A stretch of DNA of 64,000 bases from Mariniflexile jejuense (GTDB lineage Bacteria > Bacteroidota > Bacteroidia > Flavobacteriales > Flavobacteriaceae): assembly GCF_042675665.1 (NCBI RefSeq), contig NZ_JBHTJI010000001.1, forward strand, positions 1,240,001-1,304,000. Direction: 5' to 3'. Under the pieces are notes generated by a model, which saw only the letters and a list, made by a program, of their open reading frames with translations, did no database searches and had not been told where the DNA came from. Shown here one piece after another: positions 35,078 to 44,382 of the stretch. How positions within the stretch are numbered: position 1 is the first letter of the stretch; the number at the start of each line of letters is the position of its first letter. Both the position numbers and the translations under genes were made by a program.

Positions 35078-36178
35078 ATGTGCATCTTTGTAAAAAAATT
35101 GCGATTGAGATCTTACATTACCGTTTTACTTTGCATTTTCACCGCATCGGTATTTAGTCAAACCATTAGAAAATATTCTAACGAGTTTATGAATATTGGT
35201 GTTGATGCCGCTGCTTTGGGTATGAGTAGTGCTGTAACTGCAACAACTTCCGATGTAAATTCGGGCTATTGGAATCCTGCTGGTTTATTAAAATTGGAAG
35301 ATAATCAACTAGCTTTAATGCACTCTAGTTACTTTGCCAACATTGCAAATTATGATTATGTAGCGTTTGCAAAACCATTGGACGATAGAAGTGTTTTTGG
35401 TATTTCGCTTATTAGATTTGCGGTTGATGATATTTTAAATACAACACAACTTATTGACGACCAAGGAAATATAAATTACGATAGAATAAGTCTTTTCTCT
35501 ACAGCCGATTACGGATTAACATTTTCATACGCACGTGCACTTCCTATTGAAGGACTAAATTATGGTGTAAATGCTAAGGTAATACGACGTGTTATTGGCA
35601 AATTTGCATCGTCTTGGGGTTTTGGTTTTGATGCTGGAATTCAATTTGAAAGTAATAACGATTGGAAATTTGGCATTATGGCTCGCGATGTTACAACCAC
35701 GTTTAACGCTTGGGCTATTGATAAAGAGGAATTTAAAAAAGTTCAAGATGCTGTTAAAGGTCAAAATCAAGAATTACCAGAAACTACCGAAATTACCATT
35801 CCTAAACTACAAATTGGTGTTTCTAAATTAATGACCTTTAATTACGATTACACACTTTTAGCAGCAGCAAATTTGAATGTACGTTTTGAACAAAACAACG
35901 ACATTATTTCGTCATCGTTTGCAAGCATCAATCCAGCATTAGGATTTGAATTTGGGTATATTGATATGGTTTATTTACGTGCAGGTGTTGGTAACTTTCA
36001 AAATGAACTGCAAATTGATAATGTTAGCGAAAAACTAACATTTCAACCTAGTTTTGGTGTCGGTTTCAAATACAATGGCATTCAAATAGATTATGCATTT
36101 ACCGATATTGGCGACCAAAGTGTGGCGTTATATTCCAACGTGTTTTCGTTAAAACTCGATTTTAGTATCTTTAGATAA
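35078..36178 (+). CDS. PorV2-like outer-membrane protein of the T9SS family
   Basis: A 366-residue predicted outer-membrane beta-barrel in the PorV/PorQ (FadL-like) family, often called PorV2. It shows a signal peptide (ending VFSQ), FMNIGVDAAALGMSSAVTA and SGYWNPAGL near the N-terminus, then alternating strands and a final aromatic residue. PorV shuttles T9SS substrates; the job of PorV2 is less clear. The start could be the TTG nine codons further in. It is followed by the DUF4105 gene after 10 nt. Confidence 0.85.
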   Translation: MCIFVKKLRLRSYITVLLCIFTASVFSQTIRKYSNEFMNIGVDAAALGMSSAVTATTSDVNSGYWNPAGLLKLEDNQLALMHSSYFANIANYDYVAFAKPLDDRSVFGISLIRFAVDDILNTTQLIDDQGNINYDRISLFSTADYGLTFSYARALPIEGLNYGVNAKVIRRVIGKFASSWGFGFDAGIQFESNNDWKFGIMARDVTTTFNAWAIDKEEFKKVQDAVKGQNQELPETTEITIPKLQIGVSKLMTFNYDYTLLAAANLNVRFEQNNDIISSSFASINPALGFEFGYIDMVYLRAGVGNFQNELQIDNVSEKLTFQPSFGVGFKYNGIQIDYAFTDIGDQSVALYSNVFSLKLDFSIFR

Positions 36179-36188
36179 CTTCAATTTT

Positions 36189-37373
36189 ATGCAAAAAAAA
36201 CTACTTTTTTTAATTCTCTTTTTTTTAGTTGAAATAACAATCGCGCAGCAAAACATTCTTTCTGAACAAGCAGAAATAAGTGTTTTAACCATTGGTCCTG
36301 GCGCATCGTTAAACGATGCATTTGGGCATAGTGCTTTTAGAATAAAAGATCCTATAAAAGGAACAGATATTGTGTTTAATTATGGTGTTTACGATTTTGA
36401 AACACCTAATTTCTATTTAAAATTTGCTCAAGGAAAACTTAATTATTTAATTGGTTTAAATTATTACGACGATTTTTTTGAAGCATACATATTACAAAAT
36501 AGAACCATTAAGGAACAAGTTTTAAATCTGTCAGCAACTGAAAAACAAAAATTATTTAATTATTTAATAAACAATTACAAACCAGAAAATCGAGCATATC
36601 TATATGAGTTTTTCTATGATAATTGTGCCACCAAAATAAAAGATGTTACCAATATTGCTTTAAACAACAGCATTGTTTTTAATAATCCTAAAAGCTATAA
36701 AGACCAAACATTTAGAACGTTAATTCAAAATAATTTGAATAAAAATTCTTGGGGAAGTTTTGGTATTGATATCGCATTAGGTTCTGTAATTGATAGAAAA
36801 GCAACACCTGAAGAAACCATGTTTTTACCTGAAAACATATATAAATTCTTTGAAATTGCAACTATTAAAAATACAAACAAACATTTAGTTAAAGAAAGTA
36901 AGGTGATATATAAAGAAATAAAAACACCTAAATCAACTAATTTTTTAACCAGTCCGTTATGTGTTTTGGGTATTATTGGTTTGTTCATTTTATATATAAC
37001 TTACACCGATTTTAAGAAACAAAAACGAAGTAATTGGCTAGATGTAATCTTATTTAGTGTTACTGGGCTTGTTGGCATTTTTATATTACTACTTTGGTTT
37101 GCAACCGACCATAAAGGCACTCACCAAAACTACAACCTACTTTGGGCTTTTGTACTTAATATTTTTGTAATAGGACAATTAGTTAAAGCAAAAGCTAGCG
37201 CATGGTTTGTAAAGTATTTGAAATTGTTAGTAATACTTTTATGCCTTTTAACATTACATTGGATTCTTGGTGTACAGGTATTTGCTATTGGGTTAATACC
37301 ACTTTTAATAGCGTTGTTTGTAAGATATTTATATTTAATAAAGTATTTCTCAGCAATAAGCAATAAGCAATAA
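36189..37373 (+). CDS. DUF4105/Lnb-domain membrane protein
   Basis: A 394-residue protein with a signal peptide (ending IAQQ), a periplasmic DUF4105 domain (about 25-235) and five C-terminal membrane helices (about 255-390). His47 in DAFGHSAFRI and Cys146 in FYDNCATKI are the likely catalytic pair. The domain has recently been named Lnb, a proposed lipoprotein N-acyltransferase of Bacteroidota, so it may N-acylate lipoproteins; that role is taken from the family. The last codons lie in an AGCAATA tandem tract. Confidence 0.82.
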   Translation: MQKKLLFLILFFLVEITIAQQNILSEQAEISVLTIGPGASLNDAFGHSAFRIKDPIKGTDIVFNYGVYDFETPNFYLKFAQGKLNYLIGLNYYDDFFEAYILQNRTIKEQVLNLSATEKQKLFNYLINNYKPENRAYLYEFFYDNCATKIKDVTNIALNNSIVFNNPKSYKDQTFRTLIQNNLNKNSWGSFGIDIALGSVIDRKATPEETMFLPENIYKFFEIATIKNTNKHLVKESKVIYKEIKTPKSTNFLTSPLCVLGIIGLFILYITYTDFKKQKRSNWLDVILFSVTGLVGIFILLLWFATDHKGTHQNYNLLWAFVLNIFVIGQLVKAKASAWFVKYLKLLVILLCLLTLHWILGVQVFAIGLIPLLIALFVRYLYLIKYFSAISNKQ

Positions 37374-37391
37374 GCAATAAGCAATAAGCAA
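37352..37391. repeat. Tandem AGCAATA repeat crossing a stop codon
   Basis: Five perfect AGCAATA units plus five bases of a sixth run through the end of the DUF4105 gene into the 3' spacer. The stop codon (37371-37373) falls inside the tract. Because reading always enters at the first unit, changes in copy number after the third would not alter the protein. Confidence 0.95.
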
Positions 37392-37397
37392 ATATAA

Positions 37398-38789
37398 TTA
37401 CTGTCCTCTATAGAAAATAACAGTGCTTAACGTTTTTATAAAAATATTAGCATCTAGTAAAAAACTTCTGTGTTTAATATAATACAAATCGTATTGAAGT
37501 TTTAGTAAACTTTCATCTACCGATGAGCCATATCGTGTTTTTACTTGTGCCCAACCTGTAAGGCCTGGTTTTACAATATGTCGTGTTTCGTAAAAAGGAA
37601 GTAATTGTGATAGTTGCCTAACAAAATGCGGACGTTCTGGTCGTGGTCCAATTAAACTCATATCGCCTTTTAAAATATTTAAAAACTGCGGAAATTCATC
37701 AAAACGTGTATTCCTTAAAAATCTTCCAAACGGTGTTATTCTTGTATCATTCTTTTTTGCCCAAACTGCACCAGAAGCTTCGGCATTTTTAATCATGGTT
37801 CTAAACTTAATTATTCGAAATAGATTGCCATTTTTACCAATACGTTCTTGTGTGTAAAAAAGTGGCCCTTTATTACCAATAAAATTGCCTATTAAAATGA
37901 AAGGCAATAATAAAATGCCAAGTGAAATTCCTAGAATAGCTATAAAAATATCGAATAGTCTTTGGAAAAACAGGTATAATTTGTTGTGATTACTTCGACT
38001 GAAAGGAAAATACTTGTAAAAATCTTTTCCAACAAATTGAACAGGTACACGTTGCATCATATCTTCATAAACCTGTGTATATTCTTTAATAGGAAAACCA
38101 CCTTCTAGAAGTGTGATTAAGTCTCTGTAAATTTCTGGAGTTATGGTAGCAGAGTTATAACTAGCAACAACTATTTCAGAAATTAGCTCATCTTTTATTA
38201 CCTGATATATTTGCTTAGGGCTATATTCAACGATACCTTTAAACTTAATTTTATCAGATTTTCTTTTTTCACAATTTATAAAACCTATAATCTTATAATT
38301 TGGGTCGGCATTTTTAAAAGCATCTATAATTGCTTCAATATTAGATGTTTCGCCAATAATTAATACTTTTTTATAAAATCTAGGCGACGTTATAAACGTT
38401 ACATAAGCGAAACGCCATATAAACAATGCAACAAGTATTGAAAAATAAAAATATACTATTTGAAGCCTGTTTTCTGGTAAAATTGGCGTGAAAAATGGTG
38501 TTAAAAAATAGAATAATACGGTAATTGAAACTGTAAAAACAATACTTGTGGCTATTTTTTCAATTTTACTTGATTTTTGTAAATCGTAAAGTTCAAAAAT
38601 AGTTCCGAAAATAGTTATATATAAAATAAGCACAAATGCCCATCGCCATTTTTCTTTTGTTATGGTGAAATAATCAAAATCAAATGTATTACTTACAAAA
38701 TATAATACAGCAAGTATTGAAACGGTATCTAGGATACGTAATAATATCTTTCGTTCTGATATTTCAAAGTGAATCCCTTTTTTTGCCAT
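37398..38789 (-). CDS. Undecaprenyl-phosphate sugar phosphotransferase (polyprenyl glycosylphosphotransferase)
   Basis: A 463-residue membrane enzyme that starts a polysaccharide repeat by moving a sugar-1-phosphate to undecaprenyl phosphate. Four N-terminal helices (about 15-125) and a Rossmann-like loop domain precede a fifth helix and the bacterial sugar transferase domain (about 270-463; YTQERIGKNGNLFRIIKFRTM, here IKFRTM, then GPRPERP and GLTGWAQV). WcaJ-like enzymes usually carry glucose or galactose. It is the last gene of the leftward glycan cluster. Confidence 0.94.
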   Translation of the reverse strand: MAKKGIHFEISERKILLRILDTVSILAVLYFVSNTFDFDYFTITKEKWRWAFVLILYITIFGTIFELYDLQKSSKIEKIATSIVFTVSITVLFYFLTPFFTPILPENRLQIVYFYFSILVALFIWRFAYVTFITSPRFYKKVLIIGETSNIEAIIDAFKNADPNYKIIGFINCEKRKSDKIKFKGIVEYSPKQIYQVIKDELISEIVVASYNSATITPEIYRDLITLLEGGFPIKEYTQVYEDMMQRVPVQFVGKDFYKYFPFSRSNHNKLYLFFQRLFDIFIAILGISLGILLLPFILIGNFIGNKGPLFYTQERIGKNGNLFRIIKFRTMIKNAEASGAVWAKKNDTRITPFGRFLRNTRFDEFPQFLNILKGDMSLIGPRPERPHFVRQLSQLLPFYETRHIVKPGLTGWAQVKTRYGSSVDESLLKLQYDLYYIKHRSFLLDANIFIKTLSTVIFYRGQ

Positions 38790-38846
38790 TTTTAGTTTAA
38801 TCTTGACAGATGTTAAAGATAGTAAGTTAATTACATAAACTAATAG

Positions 38847-39857
38847 TTATTCTAAAACACTAATCCATAAGTTTTTAACAATATTCCAATCAAAATTAGC
38901 AACTTTATTTCTGGCATTTAAAGTGATTTTTTGAGTGTTTTCAATATTAGATTGTAGTTTTTTAATGGCTTCAATAAAATCAGTTTCGTTGTTTGGATTA
39001 ACCAAAACACCATCTATTTCATTATTTATTAAAAAAGGTAAACCACCAACATTTGTAGAAATAACTGACAACCCTAATGCCATTGCTTCAATAACACTAA
39101 CGGGCATATTATCAAAATTTGTGGTGTTTATAAATATATTATAATCTTGAGAAAGTGAAATCCATTCTGTTTTTGATAATTTACCAGTAAAAGTTACCGC
39201 TACATTTAAAGTTTTAGCAAAATTTTTTGCTTTAAGCAAAGAACCATCGTTATCTGGACCAACCATACAAAGTGATGCTTTTATGTTTTCATTTTGTAAA
39301 CCTTTTAGAATTTTAATTGCTAAAAGTGGGTTGTAAATTTCTGAAAATGAACGTACCCAAAGCAATTTAATTGTTTGAAAATCTCTTTGCTTGAATGGGT
39401 ATTTATCAATTTCGATGCTGTTAGGAATGCAAACTATATTCGTATAACCATACTTTTCAAATTCAGTTTTAATATAATTTGAAGGAGTAATGTTTTTAAA
39501 TGAATTGCTAAATATAGTTTTTGATAATTTAGGGTTTGTTTTTAACCTATTTGGTAAATTTCCACCATGTAAAATGGGCATATACTTCAACTTAAATAAT
39601 TGACATAATAAACTACTTAAATATGCGTAATAAAAATTAGAAGTACTATATGTATCAATTAAAACATAATCTGCTTTTTTAGAATACTTTATAATAGCAA
39701 AAAGCATATCAAATAAACGCCATAATTTATTTGACTTGTTTGAAGATACAAAAACAGCATGACCTTGAAACCTTAGTAATTTGCTCAACGTTTCAATAGT
39801 TGTTTCCGTTTTACCTTTGCTAGATAAATTGTTTCCTATGTATAGAATATTTTTCAT
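38847..39857 (-). CDS. Glycosyltransferase family 4
   Basis: A 336-residue GT-B retaining glycosyltransferase. The C-terminal domain carries the nucleotide-sugar motif NFDNMPVSVIEAMALGLSVI (E-x7-E type) near residues 250-270. The ATG at 39857 is preferred to a TTG 18 nt upstream that touches the polymerase stop codon, because MKNILYIGNNLSSKGKTE matches the family start. The sugar transferred is unknown. It lies between the Wzy-like gene and the initiating phosphotransferase. Confidence 0.88.
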   Translation of the reverse strand: MKNILYIGNNLSSKGKTETTIETLSKLLRFQGHAVFVSSNKSNKLWRLFDMLFAIIKYSKKADYVLIDTYSTSNFYYAYLSSLLCQLFKLKYMPILHGGNLPNRLKTNPKLSKTIFSNSFKNITPSNYIKTEFEKYGYTNIVCIPNSIEIDKYPFKQRDFQTIKLLWVRSFSEIYNPLLAIKILKGLQNENIKASLCMVGPDNDGSLLKAKNFAKTLNVAVTFTGKLSKTEWISLSQDYNIFINTTNFDNMPVSVIEAMALGLSVISTNVGGLPFLINNEIDGVLVNPNNETDFIEAIKKLQSNIENTQKITLNARNKVANFDWNIVKNLWISVLE

Positions 39858-39875
39858 CTGATGATTTATATTCAA

Positions 39876-41258
39876 TTAACTATTAGCTTCAGTAATTTTC
39901 AATTTACTAAGGGTTTTTATATCTTTTTTAGTATTTGCTGTTTGATAGTTTATGCTTAATAAACAAAGTCCGTAAATAAAAGCTGGTGCTGCAATACGCA
40001 TGGACGAGTGATTAATTGTTAGCAGCCAAAACATATAACATGCGTAAAAAAACATGTTTGATTTGTTTTTTATTCGTAAAATTAAAGGTGTAAATAACAA
40101 AATTGATAACGCTATTAACCCTAAAAGACCATGTTCTGATAGGATACGACTCATCTCGTTATGAGAAGCAGCTAAAATCCCTTCTTTTTGCTCTCGAAGT
40201 TCTTTTATTTTACCAACACCAACGCCTACAATCGGGCTATTTAAAAACTCGTCAATTTCAAAAGAAACCAAATCAGTTCTTCCAGTAGTTATATCTTCTT
40301 TTTCTCTACCTAAAGCATCTTGGTTTGCATAACGTTTATCAATAAATCCACCTGTTTGTAAAGATGAATACACCCAAATTGAAAAGCCAATACCTATAAA
40401 AACAACAAACAATCTACTAACCCTTAATTTATGAAATACGTTAACTTTTCTAAAATAAAGATAAATAAACGCAATTATCATGATGATAGCCGTTATAACG
40501 CCTCCACGACTAAAAGTTATAATAGCGCGATAACTAATTAAAAAGAAAAGAGCGGCATTTATTAATTTGAAAAACATGGAAGGTGATTGCGAAAAAAACC
40601 TAACACCAAATATAAACATACCTAAACCCAAAACGGTTGCTACTTGATTTGGTCCAAAACCTCCAGAAGCTGCATAATTAGAACCCGTACCTGTAATAGT
40701 ATCTCTAACGCTTGGGTTGTATAAAAATAAATACACGGTTGTTGCAATTAAAGGCAGTGCCATTGTAAAAAACACCTTTTGTATGGCGTTATAACTAACT
40801 CTTAGTTTATAACAAAAAACAGCTACAATACCTAAACAAATTGGGCCACTTAAATTGAAAGCAATAGCGGTTCGTAGTGTTGTACTTTCAGTCATTGTAA
40901 ATGCTGCTACAAAAATACCAGGAATAAGCAACAAAATATAAATTACATATGCTATTGGTTGCCCGCGTTGCCTAGTAGTAAAAAGTCCTATTAAACAAAA
41001 TACTATAACTAAATATTTTGAAGCTTCATACAAAAAGCTTCCACCCGTCATTCTTATAAAAACTTCTGCACCAACAACATAAGCACAAGCTATTAACACT
41101 TGAACCGCTTTAAAAGATGGTTTTGTTTTAAATATTTTATTTAAAAAATACACAAAAACACCTAAAAAATACAATTTTGATAAGGCTGGAGAAACATAAA
41201 TAACCAGTCCTATTAAAACATGTAATCCTATTGCTTTTATGTAATTGATTTTATTCAA
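39876..41258 (-). CDS. O-antigen ligase/polymerase (Wzy-like)
   Basis: A 460-residue membrane protein with about ten to twelve helices and a large periplasmic loop (about 300-370) containing GRTDLVSFEIDEFLNSPIVGVG, seen here as LNSPIVGVGVGKI, a Wzy_C/O-antigen ligase landmark. It either polymerises repeat units or ligates the glycan to its carrier; sequence alone cannot separate the two. It overlaps no neighbour but abuts glycosyltransferase genes on both sides. Confidence 0.85.
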   Translation of the reverse strand: MNKINYIKAIGLHVLIGLVIYVSPALSKLYFLGVFVYFLNKIFKTKPSFKAVQVLIACAYVVGAEVFIRMTGGSFLYEASKYLVIVFCLIGLFTTRQRGQPIAYVIYILLLIPGIFVAAFTMTESTTLRTAIAFNLSGPICLGIVAVFCYKLRVSYNAIQKVFFTMALPLIATTVYLFLYNPSVRDTITGTGSNYAASGGFGPNQVATVLGLGMFIFGVRFFSQSPSMFFKLINAALFFLISYRAIITFSRGGVITAIIMIIAFIYLYFRKVNVFHKLRVSRLFVVFIGIGFSIWVYSSLQTGGFIDKRYANQDALGREKEDITTGRTDLVSFEIDEFLNSPIVGVGVGKIKELREQKEGILAASHNEMSRILSEHGLLGLIALSILLFTPLILRIKNKSNMFFYACYMFWLLTINHSSMRIAAPAFIYGLCLLSINYQTANTKKDIKTLSKLKITEANS

Positions 41259-41259
41259 A

Positions 41260-42333
41260 TTATTTAATAATCTTTTTATAAATTTCTATAATAGCTTTTA
41301 TTTGACTTTTTTCTGAAAAGTTATTCTGAATATACTCATGAAAACGAATAGCATCCGCACTTCGTAACGCTTCGTTCTCAATATATTTTAAAAATGCTTG
41401 AGACAATTCGATGCTGTTTTTTGGGTTAACTAGCAATCCCATATCATTTTTTACAACTTCGGCACATTCGCCAACTTGTGTTGCTATTACAGGTAATCTT
41501 GCTAATCCGTATTCTAATAATGACAAAGGTAATCCTTCAGATTTTGATGATAAAACGCCTATTGTAGCTTGTGACAACATATGAAATGTGTCTGGTTTAC
41601 TTCCATAAAGAAAAACATTCTTTTGTAACGCGTTATCTAGAATGAAGGATTTTACGGTTTCAGAATACAAATCATTAAAATCTTTTCCTATTAAATGTAA
41701 AGTCCAATCTTTATGTTGTTCAATAGTAATTTTGAATGCTTTTAATAAGGTAAGATGGTCTTTTTGTTCTCGTAAATTTGCTAAACAAATAATGCGTTTC
41801 CCTATTTCACCATGTAATGTAGTTTCGGGAGTTAAGTTGGTTTTTACCGCAAAATTTGGTAAATAACTTATGTTTTTTGATTTTAAATGTAATTTAGCCC
41901 ACTTTTCTAAATGCTTATTTACGCAAAAAATATGATTGAAATATACTGAACATGCTTTTAAAACCTTAAAAGTTCTATGTTGCAAAAATTCGCTATTACC
42001 ATAATGGTCGTGCCATACTACTTTTATATTTTTATTAAAAATTCTAATAATTGTAGCTAAAAAAAATGATGACGAATGAGCATGAATTATTTTAATTTGA
42101 TGCAGTTTCACATACCTATTTAACCTGAAAATGGATAAAACATCTAAGGTAGATTTTTTGTTTAAAAAAAGGTATTCTACATGAGTATCTAAACTATCTT
42201 TAAGTAAACCTTCGGCTCGTGTAGCACATAAATGAGAAACAGCATCTTGCGACACTAAAGCATTGGCAATATTTACTGCCACACGCTCTGCACCACCAAC
42301 TTCTAAAGAATCTATTAATTGTAAAACCTTCAT
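41260..42333 (-). CDS. Glycosyltransferase family 4
   Basis: A 357-residue GT-B enzyme beginning MKVLQLIDSLEVGGAERV, the typical nucleotide-fold start with a glycine loop. The C-terminal domain shows LSSKSEGLPLSLLEYGLARLPVIA with the E-x7-E catalytic pattern, here SEGLPLSLLEYG. It should add one sugar to the growing repeat unit. Its start overlaps the preceding gene by 4 nt and its end is 1 nt from the polymerase gene. Confidence 0.92.
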   Translation of the reverse strand: MKVLQLIDSLEVGGAERVAVNIANALVSQDAVSHLCATRAEGLLKDSLDTHVEYLFLNKKSTLDVLSIFRLNRYVKLHQIKIIHAHSSSFFLATIIRIFNKNIKVVWHDHYGNSEFLQHRTFKVLKACSVYFNHIFCVNKHLEKWAKLHLKSKNISYLPNFAVKTNLTPETTLHGEIGKRIICLANLREQKDHLTLLKAFKITIEQHKDWTLHLIGKDFNDLYSETVKSFILDNALQKNVFLYGSKPDTFHMLSQATIGVLSSKSEGLPLSLLEYGLARLPVIATQVGECAEVVKNDMGLLVNPKNSIELSQAFLKYIENEALRSADAIRFHEYIQNNFSEKSQIKAIIEIYKKIIK

Positions 42334-43451
42334 CCTTTTTTTAGCTGCTTATAAATTTCATCATCAAAAAGTTCCATTGTATAATATTGAGACCAATTTG
42401 ATGCTAATTTACTCATCATTTTTAATGATGCTTCATTATTAACTGCTTTATTAATACTATTTAAAGCATGAGATAATTCTGGTTCAATTAAAATACCTCT
42501 TTCTCCATTTTGCAACATAAAAGGCACACAAGATACTGATGTTGTAATAGGAATTACGCCAAAAAACATAGCTTCGGCAACTGCTTTGGGCCAACCTTCA
42601 GATTTTGAAAGTAACAGTAAAAAATGAGCATTTTTAAGAGCTTCTTTTACAATATTTTTTTCTTGATTGCCATGAAGTTTTACAACATTCTCTAAATGAT
42701 TACTTAAAACATATTGTTCTAACGCTTCTTTTAAAATACCATCACCATACATATCCAATTGTACTTGCTTTCCTTTCTTTTTCAAAGCTTCAACTATTTG
42801 AATTGCCAACAAAGGTCTTTTACCTTCAGCTAAACTACCTACAAAAATAAAATTTAGTTCATTGGAATAATCTCTTATTTGAGGAACTTCTATTTCTGAA
42901 TTTGAATACGTAGCTGTGAAAAACGGCTTGATATTTTTTGTTTGATTTTCCCAGTCTCCATAAACCAAAACCTGCATGTTTTTAGTTAAAAACGTGTTAC
43001 TTAAAATCCACTTTTGAAGTTTGTAACTAATAGGTTGTTTTGCTTTTGGATCCCAATTACCTGCGTATTTTGCGGTTTTTATTTTTTTAGGGAACAGCAT
43101 TTGAACAAAACAACCCAACAACCCTATGTTTCCTGGACAACGTAAATGAATATGATCGGCATTTCTACATGCTTTAAAAATTGTCCAAATAATAACTGGA
43201 AGTTTTATTAAAGACGAAAAACAGTTTTTAAATGATATAAATTGGATAGCAGGAATTTCATTAAACTGAATGTTTTCATGCTGATAAGCTAAATCTATTA
43301 TTGAAGGTTTATTGCTTGTTTTTGGAGCAACAATAATTGTCTTGTTTACGTGTTTAACCCACAAATTCATTTCACGAACGTACGGCGCATAAGCAAAATA
43401 TTGATTTTGCGAGGTACTGTGCGGAACATGAGTAATTATGGCAAAGGTCAT
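42330..43451 (-). CDS. Glycosyltransferase family 4
   Basis: A 373-residue GT-B enzyme. The N-terminal half holds HLRCPGNIGLLG and YAGNWDPKAK; the C-terminal half has FVGSLAEGKRPL and the E-x7-E stretch SKSEGWPKAVAEAMFFG. The acceptor and donor sugars are unknown. Four-nucleotide overlaps with both neighbours show tight translational coupling within the glycan cluster. Confidence 0.92.
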   Translation of the reverse strand: MTFAIITHVPHSTSQNQYFAYAPYVREMNLWVKHVNKTIIVAPKTSNKPSIIDLAYQHENIQFNEIPAIQFISFKNCFSSLIKLPVIIWTIFKACRNADHIHLRCPGNIGLLGCFVQMLFPKKIKTAKYAGNWDPKAKQPISYKLQKWILSNTFLTKNMQVLVYGDWENQTKNIKPFFTATYSNSEIEVPQIRDYSNELNFIFVGSLAEGKRPLLAIQIVEALKKKGKQVQLDMYGDGILKEALEQYVLSNHLENVVKLHGNQEKNIVKEALKNAHFLLLLSKSEGWPKAVAEAMFFGVIPITTSVSCVPFMLQNGERGILIEPELSHALNSINKAVNNEASLKMMSKLASNWSQYYTMELFDDEIYKQLKKG

Positions 43452-44380
43452 TTTTTTAATGTATAAAACTCTTTTAGCAAATCTTTTGAAGTTCTTTTAA
43501 TTTCATCTTTCTTAAATGTAAATGCATAGCCTTTAGGCATAGAAACAGTTCTTCTGTTTGGTGTTCCTTTTCTGTTATCTAAAAATTTCAACCAGCCAAA
43601 TAAAATTCTTGTAACAAACAAAAACACGCTTCTAATTAGTTTTTTTGAACTTAAGTTTACAAAATAGTTAGATAACGTTATGGCTACTACCGACGCATTT
43701 CCTTCAGTTATTTCAGCATTTAAAACTTCACATTTAGGAAATAAACTTCGCATACCTGTATAAGTAAAACGATAAAAATCGTAAGGTTCTGCATGGTAAG
43801 GAAAATTATGTGGTGCTTCAATTTGCAACACGCCACCAGTTTTAGTTACACGTTGCAATTCCTCACAAAATTTCCATGGATTAATGGTATGCTCAATAAC
43901 TTGAGCTGCTAAAACTACATTGAAAGTATCATTAACAAAAGGAATGTAATGACCATCAAAAACATAATCGGGTTTAAATTGATTATGGACATCGGATGTA
44001 ATTACTTCGCAATTTTTAAACTTTTCTTTATAATAGGAAACCTTCTCTCCTGCTCCAATAATTAATACTTTACCGTTATTAGGGGCAAACTCTAAAAGAG
44101 CATGATAGCGTTTTTCAATATTAAAATCTGTACACAATGATGGCAGTAATTTTCTACGCACATAATTTTTAATGCTAGAAGTGTTTAAATAACTACTGTC
44201 TTGCGTTGTGACTTTTGAATTTATAATATCATCAGCACTAAATATAGAATTTATACCGAAAAGAATAGGTACACCGTTGTGTATAGGCAAAGTGTTACCA
44301 TCTTCAAACACATAAAGAGTTTCTGTAATTTCAATTAATTTGGAATGTGTATCTGGATGAATTATTATATCTCTTGTCAT
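43448..44380 (-). CDS. SAM-dependent methyltransferase (class I)
   Basis: A 310-residue protein. Residues ~1-45 resemble the Trm112-like segment that precedes many class I methyltransferases (IHNGVPILFG) but without the zinc cysteines. The Rossmann core follows with VLIIGAGEKVSYY, then VLAAQVIEHTINPW and GGVLQIEAPHNFPY. It probably methylates a sugar of the surface glycan. The ATG at 44380 was chosen because it falls 2 nt after the previous stop codon; a longer frame would overlap that gene. Confidence 0.88.
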   Translation of the reverse strand: MTRDIIIHPDTHSKLIEITETLYVFEDGNTLPIHNGVPILFGINSIFSADDIINSKVTTQDSSYLNTSSIKNYVRRKLLPSLCTDFNIEKRYHALLEFAPNNGKVLIIGAGEKVSYYKEKFKNCEVITSDVHNQFKPDYVFDGHYIPFVNDTFNVVLAAQVIEHTINPWKFCEELQRVTKTGGVLQIEAPHNFPYHAEPYDFYRFTYTGMRSLFPKCEVLNAEITEGNASVVAITLSNYFVNLSSKKLIRSVFLFVTRILFGWLKFLDNRKGTPNRRTVSMPKGYAFTFKKDEIKRTSKDLLKEFYTLKK

Positions 44381-44382
44381 TT

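Noticed and set aside
37352..37391. Possible CRISPR-like repeat
   Set aside because: The units are 7 bp, directly adjacent and without spacers.
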